In this document: positions 1 through 8,884 of the stretch, one piece after another
Position numbering within the stretch: the first letter of the stretch is position 1
Layout of the letters: every line of letters begins with the position of its first letter
Assembly: GCF_030814715.1 (NCBI RefSeq)
Contig: NZ_JAUSVO010000002.1
Span: 620,001 to 684,000 of the forward strand
Length of the DNA stretch: 64,000 bases
Source: Kaistia dalseonensis
GTDB lineage: Bacteria; Pseudomonadota; Alphaproteobacteria; Rhizobiales; Kaistiaceae
Direction of reading: 5' to 3'
The notes under the pieces: generated by a model
Told to the model about the DNA's origin: nothing
The model's database searches: none
What the model saw: only the letters and a program-made list of their open reading frames with translations
Position numbers and translations under genes: made by a program

Positions 1-236
1 ACGGCACGCGCGACGGGTTCGACCTCGCGCTGACGCGCACCATTGCCGATGCGGTTACCGTGCCGGTCGTCGCGTCGGGCGGTGTCGGCGCGCTGGATCA
101 TTTCGTCGACGGCGTGCGTCTCGGCCATGCGAGCGCGGTGCTCGCCGCGTCCGTGTTCCATTTCGGGCAGTTCACGATCGGCGAGGTCAAGGCCCATATG
201 GCGGCGGCCGGCATTCCGATGCGGCTCGATGGCTGA
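1..236 (+). CDS. hisF: Imidazole glycerol phosphate synthase cyclase subunit HisF (C-terminal part)
   Basis: The 5' part lies before the window; about 77 C-terminal codons remain, reading from base 3 to a TGA at 234-236. The fragment carries the late (beta/alpha)8-barrel motifs of HisF: a DGT-R-D-GFD stretch, then PVVASGGVG (phosphate binding) and the [11 protein letters not shown] segment near the end of the family. HisF makes imidazole glycerol phosphate and AICAR from PRFAR, using ammonia delivered by HisH. The stop overlaps the start region of hisE, so the two are translationally coupled in a histidine operon. Confidence 0.93.
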   Translation, partial: GTRDGFDLALTRTIADAVTVPVVASGGVGALDHFVDGVRLGHASAVLAASVFHFGQFTIGEVKAHMAAAGIPMRLDG

Positions 237-246
237 GGAGAACAGC

Positions 247-570
247 TTGTCTTCATTCACGCTCGCCGACCTCGCCGCGATCATCAAGACGCGCGCCCAT
301 TCCGGCGATCCCGGCTCCTATACGGCCAAGCTCGTCGCCAGGGGCGCGAGCCGGGCCGCGAAGAAATTCGGCGAGGAGGCGGTGGAACTCGCCATTGCCG
401 CCGCCGAGAAGGACAGGGCCGCCTTGACGTCAGAGGCGGCAGATGTGCTCTACCATCTGCTGGTGGTTCTGGAAGCGAGCGACGTACCGCTCGACGCCGT
501 CATGAATGAGCTCGCCGGCCGCACCGGCCGTACCGGGCTCGAGGAAAAGGCATCGCGGCCGCCGGAATAG
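247..570 (+). CDS. hisE: Phosphoribosyl-ATP diphosphatase HisE
   Basis: HisE hydrolyses phosphoribosyl-ATP to phosphoribosyl-AMP and diphosphate, the second step of histidine synthesis. The product is an all-alpha MazG-like protein with the metal-binding FGEEAVE motif (about residues 41-47) and EAADVLYHL (about 64-72). I chose the TTG at 247 because GAGGAG sits six bases before it and gives a 107-residue protein that starts at the usual family position (SSFTLADL). An in-frame ATG at 229, inside the end of hisF, would add six residues and is the alternative. It follows hisF directly and precedes coaA by 25 bases. Confidence 0.93.
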   Translation: MSSFTLADLAAIIKTRAHSGDPGSYTAKLVARGASRAAKKFGEEAVELAIAAAEKDRAALTSEAADVLYHLLVVLEASDVPLDAVMNELAGRTGRTGLEEKASRPPE

Positions 571-595
571 CCGGTCGCTCGCAGGAACGTCGCTG

Positions 596-1549
596 ATGGA
601 TACGCAATCGCGCCCCGAGCACGCCCCTCATCGTTATTTCACGCGGGAGGAATGGGCGAGCCTCAGGGCCGACACGCCGCTGACGCTGGATGAAGACGAT
701 CTGGCGCGGCTCAGAAGCCTGAACGACCCGATCTCGATCAGTGACGTGATCAGCATCTACCTGCCGCTGTCGCGCCTGCTCAGCCTCTACGTCGCCGCGA
801 CGCAAGGCCTCTATAACGCGACGCGCACCTTTCTCGGCTCGGCCGAGGGCAAGACGCCCTTCATCATCGGGATTGGCGGCTCGGTCGCGGTCGGAAAATC
901 CACCACGGCCCGCGTGCTGCGCGCGTTGCTCACCCGCTGGCCCAATACGCCGAAGGTGGCGCTGATCACCACGGATGGTTTCCTCTATCCCAACGCCGTG
1001 CTCGAGCGCGAAGGGCTGATGGAACGCAAGGGCTTCCCCGAGAGCTATGATCTCCCGGCCCTCCTCGATTTCCTGTCCGACATCAAGGCGGGCGCCGAGA
1101 AGGCCTCGGCGCCGGTCTATTCCCACCTCGTCTATGACATCGTGCCGAACGAGCGCGTCATCATCGACCGGCCGGACATACTGATCGTCGAGGGGCTCAA
1201 CGTGCTGCAGGCGCCGCGCCTGCCGCGCGACGGCAAGGCGGTGCCCTTCGTCTCGGATTTCTTCGATTTCTCGATCTATATCGATGCCGCCGAGGCGGAC
1301 ATTCACCGCTGGTATGTCAATCGCTTCCAGCGCCTGCGCGAGACGGCGTTCCGCGACCCCAACTCCTATTTCCATCGTTATGCGATGATTTCCGACGAGG
1401 ATGCGCTGGCGATCGCCGAGCGGCTCTGGTCGCGGATCAACCTCGTCAATCTGCGCGACAACATCCTGCCGACCCGGCCGCGCGCCGATCTGATCCTGCG
1501 CAAGGGCCACCGCCACCTCATCGAGGAAGTCGCGCTGCGCCGCATCTGA
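596..1549 (+). CDS. coaA: Type I pantothenate kinase CoaA
   Basis: CoaA phosphorylates pantothenate with ATP, the first committed step of coenzyme A synthesis. The 317-residue product has the prokaryotic type I length and layout: a P-loop GGSVAVGKS at about 94-102, the TTDGFLYPN segment, RKGFPESYD and the [10 protein letters not shown] strand. The ATG at 596 has AGGAACG upstream and leaves only 25 bases after hisE, so it is probably cotranscribed with the histidine genes, as is common in Rhizobiales. The reading frame opens further upstream, inside hisE, but nothing there looks like a real N-terminus. Confidence 0.96.
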   Translation: MDTQSRPEHAPHRYFTREEWASLRADTPLTLDEDDLARLRSLNDPISISDVISIYLPLSRLLSLYVAATQGLYNATRTFLGSAEGKTPFIIGIGGSVAVGKSTTARVLRALLTRWPNTPKVALITTDGFLYPNAVLEREGLMERKGFPESYDLPALLDFLSDIKAGAEKASAPVYSHLVYDIVPNERVIIDRPDILIVEGLNVLQAPRLPRDGKAVPFVSDFFDFSIYIDAAEADIHRWYVNRFQRLRETAFRDPNSYFHRYAMISDEDALAIAERLWSRINLVNLRDNILPTRPRADLILRKGHRHLIEEVALRRI

Positions 1550-1676
1550 GAAAGCGAGGCGCGGCGCGGTTTTCCCGCCTTGGATTGCCACTCGTTCGCA
1601 GTTGCGAAGATAGGCGTTGAAGCGCGCCCGCGCGGGTGTTAGGTCGCCCGGACGCTTCGCCACGGGAAGGTCGATC

Positions 1677-2576
1677 ATGAAGAGCTGGACGGATAAGAGG
1701 ACGCTTGTCGCGCTCGGCTCGATCGTGATCGCGGTCGTCGTGATGGCCCTCAAATATGTGGCCTATCTCCAGACGGGCAGCGTCGCGCTCTATTCGGATG
1801 CGCTCGAAAGCGTCGTCAACCTGATCACGGCGCTCGCCGCCCTCTGGGCGATCCGCGTCAGCAACAAGCCGGCCGACAGCGACCACCAGTTCGGACACCA
1901 CAAGGCGGAGTATTTCTCCGCCGTGCTCGAAGGCGTGCTGATCGTGCTCGCCGCCATGCTGATCATGCGCGAGGCCTGGTTCGCCTTTTCCGATCGGCGC
2001 GAACTGGAGAATGTCGGCTTCGGCATGGCGCTCAATATCGGCGCGACCGGCATTAACGGGCTCTGGGCGCTCTATCTCTTCCGCTTCGGCCGCCAGCGCC
2101 GCTCGCCCGCCTTCATCGCCGAGGCGTGGCACCTGACGAGCGACGTGGTCAGCTCGGCCGGAGTCCTGATCGGCCTGGTCCTCGTCTATGTCACCGGCTG
2201 GACCGTCCTCGATCCCGCCATGGCCGTGCTGGTCGCCCTCAACATTCTCTGGTCGGGCTGGCGCGTCATCCGCGATTCCGTCGGCGGGCTGATGGATCAT
2301 GCGGTTTCGACCGCCGTGGAAAGCGAGATCCGCACCACGATCTCGCTGGAAGCGGAAGGCGCGATCGAGGTGCACGAGTTGCGGACGCGGAGCGCCGGCC
2401 GCGCTATCTTCATCGAGTTCCATCTGGTCGTGCCCGGCTCGATGACGGTTGCGGCAGCGCATGCGATCTGCGACCGGCTCGAGGCGGCGCTGCAAAAATC
2501 GGTCGAGGGCGCCGAGGTTCTGATCCATGTGGAGCCGGAGGCCGAAGCGCTCCATCACGGCGTTCTGGTGCTCTAG
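1677..2576 (+). CDS. Cation diffusion facilitator family transporter (FieF-like)
   Basis: An integral inner-membrane metal/proton antiporter of about 299 residues with six predicted membrane spans and a cytosolic C-terminal domain. It has the CDF signature: LYSDALESVVN at about 39-49 (metal ligand D41), the DHQFGHHKAEYF loop after helix 2, and WHLTSD at about 151-156 with H152 and D156 completing site A. Likely substrates are Zn2+, Fe2+ or similar divalent cations; the exact metal cannot be read from sequence. The ATG at 1677 follows GGGAAGG. It stands 127 bases after coaA and may be transcribed separately. Confidence 0.9.
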   Translation: MKSWTDKRTLVALGSIVIAVVVMALKYVAYLQTGSVALYSDALESVVNLITALAALWAIRVSNKPADSDHQFGHHKAEYFSAVLEGVLIVLAAMLIMREAWFAFSDRRELENVGFGMALNIGATGINGLWALYLFRFGRQRRSPAFIAEAWHLTSDVVSSAGVLIGLVLVYVTGWTVLDPAMAVLVALNILWSGWRVIRDSVGGLMDHAVSTAVESEIRTTISLEAEGAIEVHELRTRSAGRAIFIEFHLVVPGSMTVAAAHAICDRLEAALQKSVEGAEVLIHVEPEAEALHHGVLVL

Positions 2577-2591
2577 CCTATCTATCTGGTC

Positions 2592-2635
2592 GCGTTTTCT
2601 TCACGCGAACCGCGTGCCACTTCGCTTGAAAGCGC
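2592..2635. repeat. Imperfect palindromic intergenic repeat, first type
   Basis: Nested inverted arms are visible. GCGTTTTC at 2592-2599 pairs with GAAAGCGC at 2628-2635 with one wobble, and TTCACGCGAA at 2600-2609 pairs with TTCGCTTGAA at 2621-2630 with one mismatch. From memory, very similar sequences (a CGCGAACCG core flanked by an ACTTCGCT arm) are scattered through Rhizobiales intergenic regions. It lies between the CDF gene and the grpE promoter. I see only this one copy in the window. Confidence 0.6.
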
Positions 2636-2651
2636 TTTAGGCGCCGCCAAG

Positions 2652-2680
2652 CTTGATTTTCCGCTCGGAAATCTCGATAT
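2652..2680 (+). promoter_or_regulatory. Sigma-32 (RpoH)-like promoter of grpE
   Basis: CTTGAT at 2652-2657 and CTCGATAT at 2673-2680 are separated by 15 bases. This matches the heat-shock pattern (CTTGAA, 13-15 bases, CCCGATNT-like -10) with two differences. The -10 element ends 42 bases before the grpE ATG. A second match upstream of dnaK supports the idea that the chaperone genes share RpoH control. Confidence 0.65.
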
Positions 2681-2722
2681 CGGGCGCAACCCCTTATCCT
2701 GAGAAAAAAGCGAGAGTTCGCA

Positions 2723-3340
2723 ATGTCCAACGATACGCAGTCCACGCCCGGTTCCGAAACGCCTGCCGAGGCGCAGTCGGCAGCCGCCGCGGGCGAGGCG
2801 GCCGGCGGAGCTGAGGCGCGCATCGCAGCGCTCGAAGCCGAGACGACGGAGCTCAAGGATCGCGTCCTGCGCACCATGGCCGAGATGGAGAATCTCCGCC
2901 GCCGCACCGAGCGCGAAGTCGCCGATGCGCGCCAGTATGCGATCGCCGCCTTTGCCCGCGACATGCTGACCGCCGGCGACAATCTGGCCCGCACCATCGA
3001 GGCCGTGCCGGAAGGCGCGCGTGCCGGCAACGAGGCGCTGACGGCGCTGATCGATGGCGTCGAGATGACCGAACGCGACCTGCAGAAGTCGCTCGAGAAG
3101 CACGGCGTGCGCAAGCTCGATCCGGTCGGCCAGAAGTTCGATCCGAACCTGCACCAGGCGATCTTCGAGGTTCCGACCGAGGAGAAGCCGGCCGGCACGG
3201 TCATGCAGGTGATGCAGTCGGGCTATGTCATTGGCGAGCGCGTGCTGCGCCCGGCCATGGTCGGCGTCGCCAAGGGCGCGCCGAAGCCGAAGCCCACCGC
3301 CAAGCCCGAGACCGAATCGACGGACGGTTCGGCCAGCTGA
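2723..3340 (+). CDS. grpE: Nucleotide exchange factor GrpE
   Basis: GrpE is the cytosolic nucleotide exchange factor that releases ADP from DnaK. The 205-residue product has an Ala/Glu-rich disordered start (about 1-30), a long dimerising coiled coil containing [11 protein letters not shown], and the C-terminal beta domain with the [12 protein letters not shown] motif and [18 protein letters not shown]. The tail is Lys/Pro/Ala rich. The ATG at 2723 has GCGAGAG upstream. Unusually, hrcA, its common neighbour in this group, is some 12 kb away here, and grpE has its own heat-shock-type promoter. Confidence 0.96.
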   Translation: MSNDTQSTPGSETPAEAQSAAAAGEAAGGAEARIAALEAETTELKDRVLRTMAEMENLRRRTEREVADARQYAIAAFARDMLTAGDNLARTIEAVPEGARAGNEALTALIDGVEMTERDLQKSLEKHGVRKLDPVGQKFDPNLHQAIFEVPTEEKPAGTVMQVMQSGYVIGERVLRPAMVGVAKGAPKPKPTAKPETESTDGSAS

Positions 3341-3354
3341 TCAAGGAGGCGTGA

Positions 3355-3993
3355 TTGGATCCAGTGCTCCTCCACGCCCTGGATCTGGTCGGTGTCGCCG
3401 TCTTCGCCATCACCGGCGCCCTCGCCGCCTCGCGCAAGGAACTCGACCTGGTCGGGTTCGCCTTTCTCGCGGCGATCACGGGCGTCGGTGGCGGCACGTT
3501 GCGCGACGTCATTCTCGGCGCGACGCCGGTGTTCTGGATTCGCGAGCCCGGGCCCGTCATCCTCTGCGTCGTCGCGGCGGTCGCCGTCTATTTCGTCGCG
3601 CCTTTCGTCGAATATCGCTATCGCCTGCTGCTCTGGGCCGACGCGGTCGGCATATCGGGCTATTGCGTCATGGGCGCCGCGCGGGCGCTCGATGCCGGGG
3701 CGAGCCCGTTCGGCGCAGTGGTGATGGGCGTGATGACGGCGTCCTTCGGCGGCATCATCCGCGATATCATTGCGGGCGAACCCTCGGTCATCCTGCGCAA
3801 GGAAATCTATGTGACGGCGACGATGGTCGGCGCGGCGCTCTTCGTCGGCGGCCATATGCTCGGCCTCGGCTTCTGGCCGGCGGCCTTCCTCGGCGCAATC
3901 GCGGCCTTCATCGTGCGCGCCGGCGCGCTTTATTTCGGCTGGACACTGCCGACCTACCGCTCCCGCCCCGGGCGCGAATTTCCGCCGCGCTGA
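3355..3993 (+). CDS. Trimeric intracellular cation channel family protein (YadS/UPF0126)
   Basis: A 212-residue hydrophobic protein with about seven membrane spans. It shows the internal duplication of the UPF0126/TRIC family: GVGGGTLRDVILG at about 43-55 and a second SFGGIIRDIIAG later. Bacterial members form trimers that conduct monovalent cations in vitro, and some have been linked to glycine transport; the physiological role here is unknown. I place the start at a TTG (3355) because AAGGAGG lies five bases before it. It follows grpE by 14 bases and may be cotranscribed with it. Confidence 0.85.
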   Translation: MDPVLLHALDLVGVAVFAITGALAASRKELDLVGFAFLAAITGVGGGTLRDVILGATPVFWIREPGPVILCVVAAVAVYFVAPFVEYRYRLLLWADAVGISGYCVMGAARALDAGASPFGAVVMGVMTASFGGIIRDIIAGEPSVILRKEIYVTATMVGAALFVGGHMLGLGFWPAAFLGAIAAFIVRAGALYFGWTLPTYRSRPGREFPPR

Positions 3994-4023
3994 GCCGGCC
4001 CGCGCCGTTCGCTTGGCCGTGCC

Positions 4024-4971
4024 TCAGGCCGCGTAGCGGGTCGCGTCGACGCCGTAATGATTGACGTAGCGCTCGTTGATCGCGGCGACGGGCATGACGA
4101 TCAGCACATCCGTCGTTCCGAACTGGCGGTCGATCACCGCGCCCTCGCCGACATAGGCGCCGAGCCGCAGATAGCCCTTGATCAGCGGCGGCAGCGCGTG
4201 CAGCGCCTTCTTCATGTCGATCGCCTCCGGCGGCAGGCGGTCCATCGCCACATGGCGGCCGGGCAGGGCGCCGACCGACCAGTCGGATGGCGCGCGCGCG
4301 TGATGGTGCAGGAAGGAAAGCTGCAGGGCGAGCGCATCCGGATTGGTGCCCTCCAGCGAGGCACAGCCGATCATCACGTCGATGCGGTGGGCGCGGACAT
4401 AGGACCAGATGCCGTGCCAGAGCAGTTCGACCGTGCGCTTGGTGCGATAGGGCGGCAGCACGCAGGAACGGCCGAGCTCCAGGAAGCGCAGCCCGTTATG
4501 GCGCGCGACCAGCGGGCCGACATCGAATTCGTTCGCGGTATAGAAGCCGGAATAGCGGTCGGCGACGTCCTGGCGCAGCAGGCGATAGGTGCCGACAATG
4601 GCCGCCTCGCCCGATTTGGTCCGCGTATCATGGTCGATGACCAGCAGGTGATCGCAGATCGCGTCGAAGGCGTCGCGATCGCGGCGCGACATCTGGGTCT
4701 GGATATCGGCAATCGCCGACATTTCCTCGTAGAAGACCTTGTAGCGCAGCTTCTGCGCCTTCTTCACTTCGCGGGGTGTCGTCGCAAGGCGCACCTCCAG
4801 CGCACCGATCCGGCCGAGCGGTTCGGGCGGGATCGAGACCGGACGAAGACCTTTCGGCATGGGCAGCCTGAACCCCTGAAGCATGCGCCGGGACAGATCC
4901 GGCAACGCCGCGATGGGTGCGGGCATCTGAATGCCGCGTTCAAAAACCGAACTGCCACCGCGCTTGATCAT
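4024..4971 (-). CDS. olsB: OlsB-like L-ornithine N-alpha-acyltransferase (GNAT fold)
   Basis: OlsB uses a 3-hydroxyacyl-ACP to acylate ornithine, giving lyso-ornithine lipid, the first step of phosphate-free ornithine lipid synthesis. The 315-residue product has the hemolysin-like acyltransferase/GNAT layout: KLRYKVFYEEM near residue 70, the LLVIDHDT strand, VGTYRLLR, the EFDVGPL segment and the LELGRSCVLPPYR acyl-donor region. The second enzyme, OlsA, is probably encoded at 44104-44949 in this window. The gene is last in a minus-strand run after the sensor kinase (77-base gap). A related GNAT acyltransferase of other specificity remains possible. Confidence 0.8.
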   Translation of the reverse strand: MIKRGGSSVFERGIQMPAPIAALPDLSRRMLQGFRLPMPKGLRPVSIPPEPLGRIGALEVRLATTPREVKKAQKLRYKVFYEEMSAIADIQTQMSRRDRDAFDAICDHLLVIDHDTRTKSGEAAIVGTYRLLRQDVADRYSGFYTANEFDVGPLVARHNGLRFLELGRSCVLPPYRTKRTVELLWHGIWSYVRAHRIDVMIGCASLEGTNPDALALQLSFLHHHARAPSDWSVGALPGRHVAMDRLPPEAIDMKKALHALPPLIKGYLRLGAYVGEGAVIDRQFGTTDVLIVMPVAAINERYVNHYGVDATRYAA

Positions 4972-5048
4972 AACATGATCCCCTCATGCGCCACATCCCC
5001 TCGGGGAATGCGAGGCCAAACTACCATCGCACAGGTAAACCACGCGAA

Positions 5049-6995
5049 TCATACAGTTTGGTGACGAAGGGACTCGGTTACGTCGCGGCGCCGGATCGCC
5101 TCGTCCACGGCCTGCCTGAGAAAGGCAGGCGAAACGGGCTTTTCGAGAAAGAAATCCGCGCCGGCGGCAAGGGCTGCGTCCCGGATCGCGCCCTCGGCGG
5201 CGGCGCTCATCCCGGCGATAGTAAGCCGGGGAAGCTGATCGTGATCCTGCCGCAACGAGCGAATCAGCGCGATGCCGTCATCGGCTTCCAGATGAATATC
5301 GGCGAGGACGAGATCGAAGTTCGATTGCGCGACCGCCGCATGTGCCGCCGCCGCATTGCTGGCGGTGGTGACGGCATGGCCGAGCCGCTCGAGCAACGCG
5401 CGCATGAGCAGCGCATTGACCGGATCGTCCTCGGCCAGCAGGACGGCGAGCGGCCTGCCCTCATGGGGGCGATCGGCATGGATGCGCGCCCGATCGAGCG
5501 GATCGGCATGAAACGCATCGCGGCTGTCGATCGTCTCGGCCACGATCCGCATCAGCGACGCCCGGCGGATGGGGCGGATCAGATAGGCGTCGAGCCCTTC
5601 GCCGCGCATCTGGTCGACCTGGCCGCGTGCCGCCGGCTCGATCAGGATGATGATCGGCACCGCGAAGCCCGCCGCCTCGCGCAGTGCTTCCACAGTCGCG
5701 CGCCTGTCGCCGGCGATGCGTGCATCGAGCAGCACCGCGTCGAAGGCCTGGTTGGCGGCGCGTGCGGTTTCCAGGCGGCGAACCGCGCTGGCGATATCGG
5801 CCGCGCGCGCGATACGCGCCTCGGCCGCTTCGAGCAGGGAGGCCGTCGCGTCCAGTTCCAGCGACGGCTCGGCGATGATCAGCATGCTCCGCCCCGGCAG
5901 GCGCTCGGCGGTGGGCTGTTCGGTGCTCCATTCGATGATGGGTAGGTCGAGCGCGAAGCCGAAAATCGAGCCGCCGCCCGGCCGTGAATCGAGCGTGAGC
6001 AGCCCACCCATGCGCTCGACGATGCGGCGCGAAATGGCGAGCCCGAGACCGGCGCCGCCGCGCATCGTCGAGGCACGCTCGAAATCGCCGAAGATGCGCG
6101 CTCGGTCGGTCGGGGCCACGCCCGGGCCGCTATCGCTGACGGTGAAGGCCAGCGTGACGGACTGGTTCACCGGCGGCCCGGCCGCCTCGACCGCGAGCAC
6201 GACAGCGCCCCTCTCGGTAAAGGCGATCGCATTGCTCAGCAGATTGATCAGGATCTGGCGCAGGCGAACCTCGTCGACCAGGACGCGCGGCAGCCCTTCG
6301 GTCGCGCGTGTCGCGAGGCCAATGCGCTTGGCGTGCGCCCGCGGCGCCAGCAATTCGGCGATCTGCTCGATGAGGGGCTCGATGTCGATGGGTGCGGGTT
6401 CGAGCGCGAAGCGGCCGGCGGCGATCCGCGATGCATCGAGCAGGTCCTCGACGAGGCGCGCCAGTGCGGCGCCGGAATCGTGCAGCGCCCGGACATAGGT
6501 GAGTTGCTCGGCCGAGAGCGGCGTTTCGGCCAGGAGGTCGGCGAGGCCGAGCATGCCATGCAGCGGCGCCCGCATCTCATGGCTGACGGTTGCGATCGGC
6601 AGTGCCGCGAGTTCGTGTCGCGCCGCCTCGGCGCTGGCGTCGGCGCGCTGGCGATCATGCTGCTCCCAGACGGCATCCTGCAGCGCTTCCAGCCGCTCGG
6701 ACGCCGCGCGACGCAGCGCGCGCAGGCGCAGGGTGAGCACCGCCGCAACCGCCAGCGCCATCAGCGCGAGCGCCAGCGAGAGCGCGGCAGCCGCAAAGCC
6801 GGGCCGGACAATGGCGCCGGCAAGGAGCGCGGCGATCGGCAGGCCGGCGAGAAGAATGATGATGACCGCGTGCAGGCGGAAGCGTCGTCCTTCGGCCGTT
6901 GCGAGCCAGCCCTCGTCAATGCCGAGCGCCATGCCCCGGACGCGCCGGGGCGGGCGCAAGGCGCCTGATGACGGCTGGACCGGGTCGATCGACAT
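5049..6995 (-). CDS. Hybrid sensor histidine kinase with two C-terminal receiver domains
   Basis: A 648-residue membrane kinase. Two adjacent membrane helices (about 41-63 and 68-92) leave almost no periplasmic loop, so there is no outside sensor domain. A short coiled linker leads to HisKA with VSHEMRAPLHG (phospho-His 139), then HATPase_c with NLLSNAIAFT (N box, about 251-260), DSGPG (288-292) and GAGLGLAIS. The first receiver (about 370-490) has D424 but lacks the usual pair of acidic residues at its start. The second (about 515-640) is canonical, with LAEDD, D566 in LADIHL and the conserved K in EKPVS. The cognate partner is unknown. It lies directly upstream of olsB. Confidence 0.9.
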   Translation of the reverse strand: MSIDPVQPSSGALRPPRRVRGMALGIDEGWLATAEGRRFRLHAVIIILLAGLPIAALLAGAIVRPGFAAAALSLALALMALAVAAVLTLRLRALRRAASERLEALQDAVWEQHDRQRADASAEAARHELAALPIATVSHEMRAPLHGMLGLADLLAETPLSAEQLTYVRALHDSGAALARLVEDLLDASRIAAGRFALEPAPIDIEPLIEQIAELLAPRAHAKRIGLATRATEGLPRVLVDEVRLRQILINLLSNAIAFTERGAVVLAVEAAGPPVNQSVTLAFTVSDSGPGVAPTDRARIFGDFERASTMRGGAGLGLAISRRIVERMGGLLTLDSRPGGGSIFGFALDLPIIEWSTEQPTAERLPGRSMLIIAEPSLELDATASLLEAAEARIARAADIASAVRRLETARAANQAFDAVLLDARIAGDRRATVEALREAAGFAVPIIILIEPAARGQVDQMRGEGLDAYLIRPIRRASLMRIVAETIDSRDAFHADPLDRARIHADRPHEGRPLAVLLAEDDPVNALLMRALLERLGHAVTTASNAAAAHAAVAQSNFDLVLADIHLEADDGIALIRSLRQDHDQLPRLTIAGMSAAAEGAIRDAALAAGADFFLEKPVSPAFLRQAVDEAIRRRDVTESLRHQTV

Positions 6996-7142
6996 TCGGA
7001 TTTCCTGATCGGCGGGTCGAGGACTGCAAGGCTCGAGGGCTGCAAGGGTCGGTGGCGCGAAGCCAGCCGATCATGCCCGATCTTGATTGCGAAATGCTTG
7101 CGCGCGTGGCGGTCGCGTGGATGGCCGGCGCCCGATGGCGCT

Positions 7143-7160
7143 GAACCGCTTCGGTGGTTC
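7143..7160. other. Hairpin with UUCG-type loop in the 239-base gap before the sensor kinase
   Basis: GAACCGC (7143-7149), loop TTCG and GTGGTTC (7154-7160) form a 7-bp stem with one wobble. On the plus strand the loop is a C(UUCG)G tetraloop. The interval 6996-7234 lies between the ends of two minus-strand genes and must carry the kinase promoter, but I see no convincing -35/-10 pair and no gene. Confidence 0.35.
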
Positions 7161-7234
7161 CCAACCGAATCAGGGCGACCGGCCTATCCATCCTGCCCGG
7201 TCTCTGTCGAAGCGGGCGAGCCTGTCGCCGGCGT

Positions 7235-8767
7235 TCAGGCTGCCGCGCTCAGCCGGTCGCCGCTCGTGCGATAGCTCAGCGCCTCGGCGAGGTGCAGCCG
7301 GCCGACCGTTTCCGATCCGTCGAGGTCGGCGATGGTCCGCGCCACCTTGAGCACGCGGTGATAGCCACGCGCCGAGAGCTTCATGGCGCTCGCCGCTTCG
7401 GTGAGCAGCGCGCGCCCGGGCTTGTCGGGCGCGGCGATCGTCTCGATCAGGCTCGAGGCACATTGCGCATTGGTGAGAATGCCGGCGCGGCCGAGCGCTC
7501 GGAACCGCTCGGCCTGGACCGCGCGCGCGGCCGCGACCCGCTCGGCCACCACGGCGCTCGCCTCCGTGCGCCCCGGCGCGATCAGGTCGGCGGCGGTGAC
7601 GGCTGGAACCTCGATGCGAAGATCGATCCGGTCGAGGAAGGGACCCGAGAGCCGCGCCTGATAATCGGCGGCGCAGCGCGGTCCGCGCCGGCACTGATGG
7701 CCGGGCTCGCCCGCCATGCCGCAGCGGCACGGATTCATGGCCGCGATCAGCTGGAAGCGCGAGGGATAGCTGACCCGGTGATTGGCACGCGCGATCACAG
7801 CCTCGCCGGTTTCGAGCGGCTGGCGCAGCGAATCGAGCACTTGCGGCGTGAATTCCGGCAATTCGTCGAGGAAGAGCACGCCATGATGGGCGAGCGAGGC
7901 TTCGCCCGGCCGCGCGCGCAGCCCGCCGCCGACCATGGCCGCCATCGAGGCGGAATGATGCGGCGCGCGGAAAGGCCGCCGATCCGTCAGCCTGCCGCCG
8001 ACCAGTTCGCCGCCGATCGAGGCCACCATCGAGACCTCGAGCAACTCCTTCGGCGAGAGCGGCGGCAGGATGGAGGGCAGGCGGCTCGCCAGCATGGATT
8101 TGCCCGCGCCGGGAGGGCCCATCATCAGGAGGTTATGTGAGCCAGCGGCGGCGATTTCGAGCGCGCGCTTCGCCGTCTCCTGGCCCTTGATGTCGGCGAG
8201 ATCGGCGAGCAGGGGCGGCTCGCGCATCAGCGCCGGCTCCGGCCGGGTCAGACGTTGCGTGCCCTTGAAGTGATTGGCGAGCGCAATCAGGCTGCGCGGC
8301 GCCAGAATGTCGATTTCGCCGCTGGCCCAGGCCGCCTCGGGCCCGGTCGCGGCGGGGCAGATCAGGCCTCGCCCCATCGCATTGGCGCCGATCGCGGCCG
8401 GCAGAACGCCCGCGACCGGGGCGATGGTGCCGTCGAGCGCCAGTTCGCCCAGCACGGCATAGGCCGCGAGCTGCTCGCCGGGCAGCGCGCCGAGCGCGGC
8501 CATAAGGGCTGCTGCGATCGGCAGGTCGTAATGGCTGCCTTCCTTCGGCAGGTCCGCCGGCGCGAGATTGACGATGACGCGCTTCGGCGGCAGCGCCAGG
8601 CCGGAGGCATGCAGCGCCGAGCGCACGCGCTCCCGGCTCTCGGCCACGGTCTTGTCGGCGAGGCCGACGATCAGGAAGGCGGGCAGCCCAGGCACGATCT
8701 GGACCTGCACGTCCACCGCGACCGCCTCGACGCCCTGGAATGCCACAGTGGTAACATGCGCAACCAT
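7235..8767 (-). CDS. comM: YifB/ComM family Mg chelatase-like AAA+ ATPase
   Basis: A 510-residue protein with an N-terminal Lon-protease-like ChlI domain (about 1-170), a AAA+ core with Walker A GPPGAGKS at about 217-224 and Walker B VLFLDELPEF, and a C-terminal Mg-chelatase domain. The MNPCRCG segment followed by further cysteines suggests a zinc site. In naturally competent bacteria ComM is a hexameric helicase that promotes branch migration during DNA uptake; in other species the role is unclear. The ATG at 8767 has a GGGGGC ribosome site. It is next to gshB, an arrangement usual for this order. Confidence 0.93.
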   Translation of the reverse strand: MVAHVTTVAFQGVEAVAVDVQVQIVPGLPAFLIVGLADKTVAESRERVRSALHASGLALPPKRVIVNLAPADLPKEGSHYDLPIAAALMAALGALPGEQLAAYAVLGELALDGTIAPVAGVLPAAIGANAMGRGLICPAATGPEAAWASGEIDILAPRSLIALANHFKGTQRLTRPEPALMREPPLLADLADIKGQETAKRALEIAAAGSHNLLMMGPPGAGKSMLASRLPSILPPLSPKELLEVSMVASIGGELVGGRLTDRRPFRAPHHSASMAAMVGGGLRARPGEASLAHHGVLFLDELPEFTPQVLDSLRQPLETGEAVIARANHRVSYPSRFQLIAAMNPCRCGMAGEPGHQCRRGPRCAADYQARLSGPFLDRIDLRIEVPAVTAADLIAPGRTEASAVVAERVAAARAVQAERFRALGRAGILTNAQCASSLIETIAAPDKPGRALLTEAASAMKLSARGYHRVLKVARTIADLDGSETVGRLHLAEALSYRTSGDRLSAAA

Positions 8768-8884
8768 GATCTTGCCCCCGCACCAACCTGACCTTAGGTC
8801 AGCTTCGGTCCGAACTCAAGAACAAGACGGGAACAAAATACGCCTGTCGGTTGTTTTTGTGCTGTAGGCGGTTGTGGTGCTGGA

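Noticed and set aside
500-2558. Long minus-strand frames opposite coaA and the CDF gene
   Set aside because: They cover clear plus-strand genes with intact motifs and have no protein-like features of their own.
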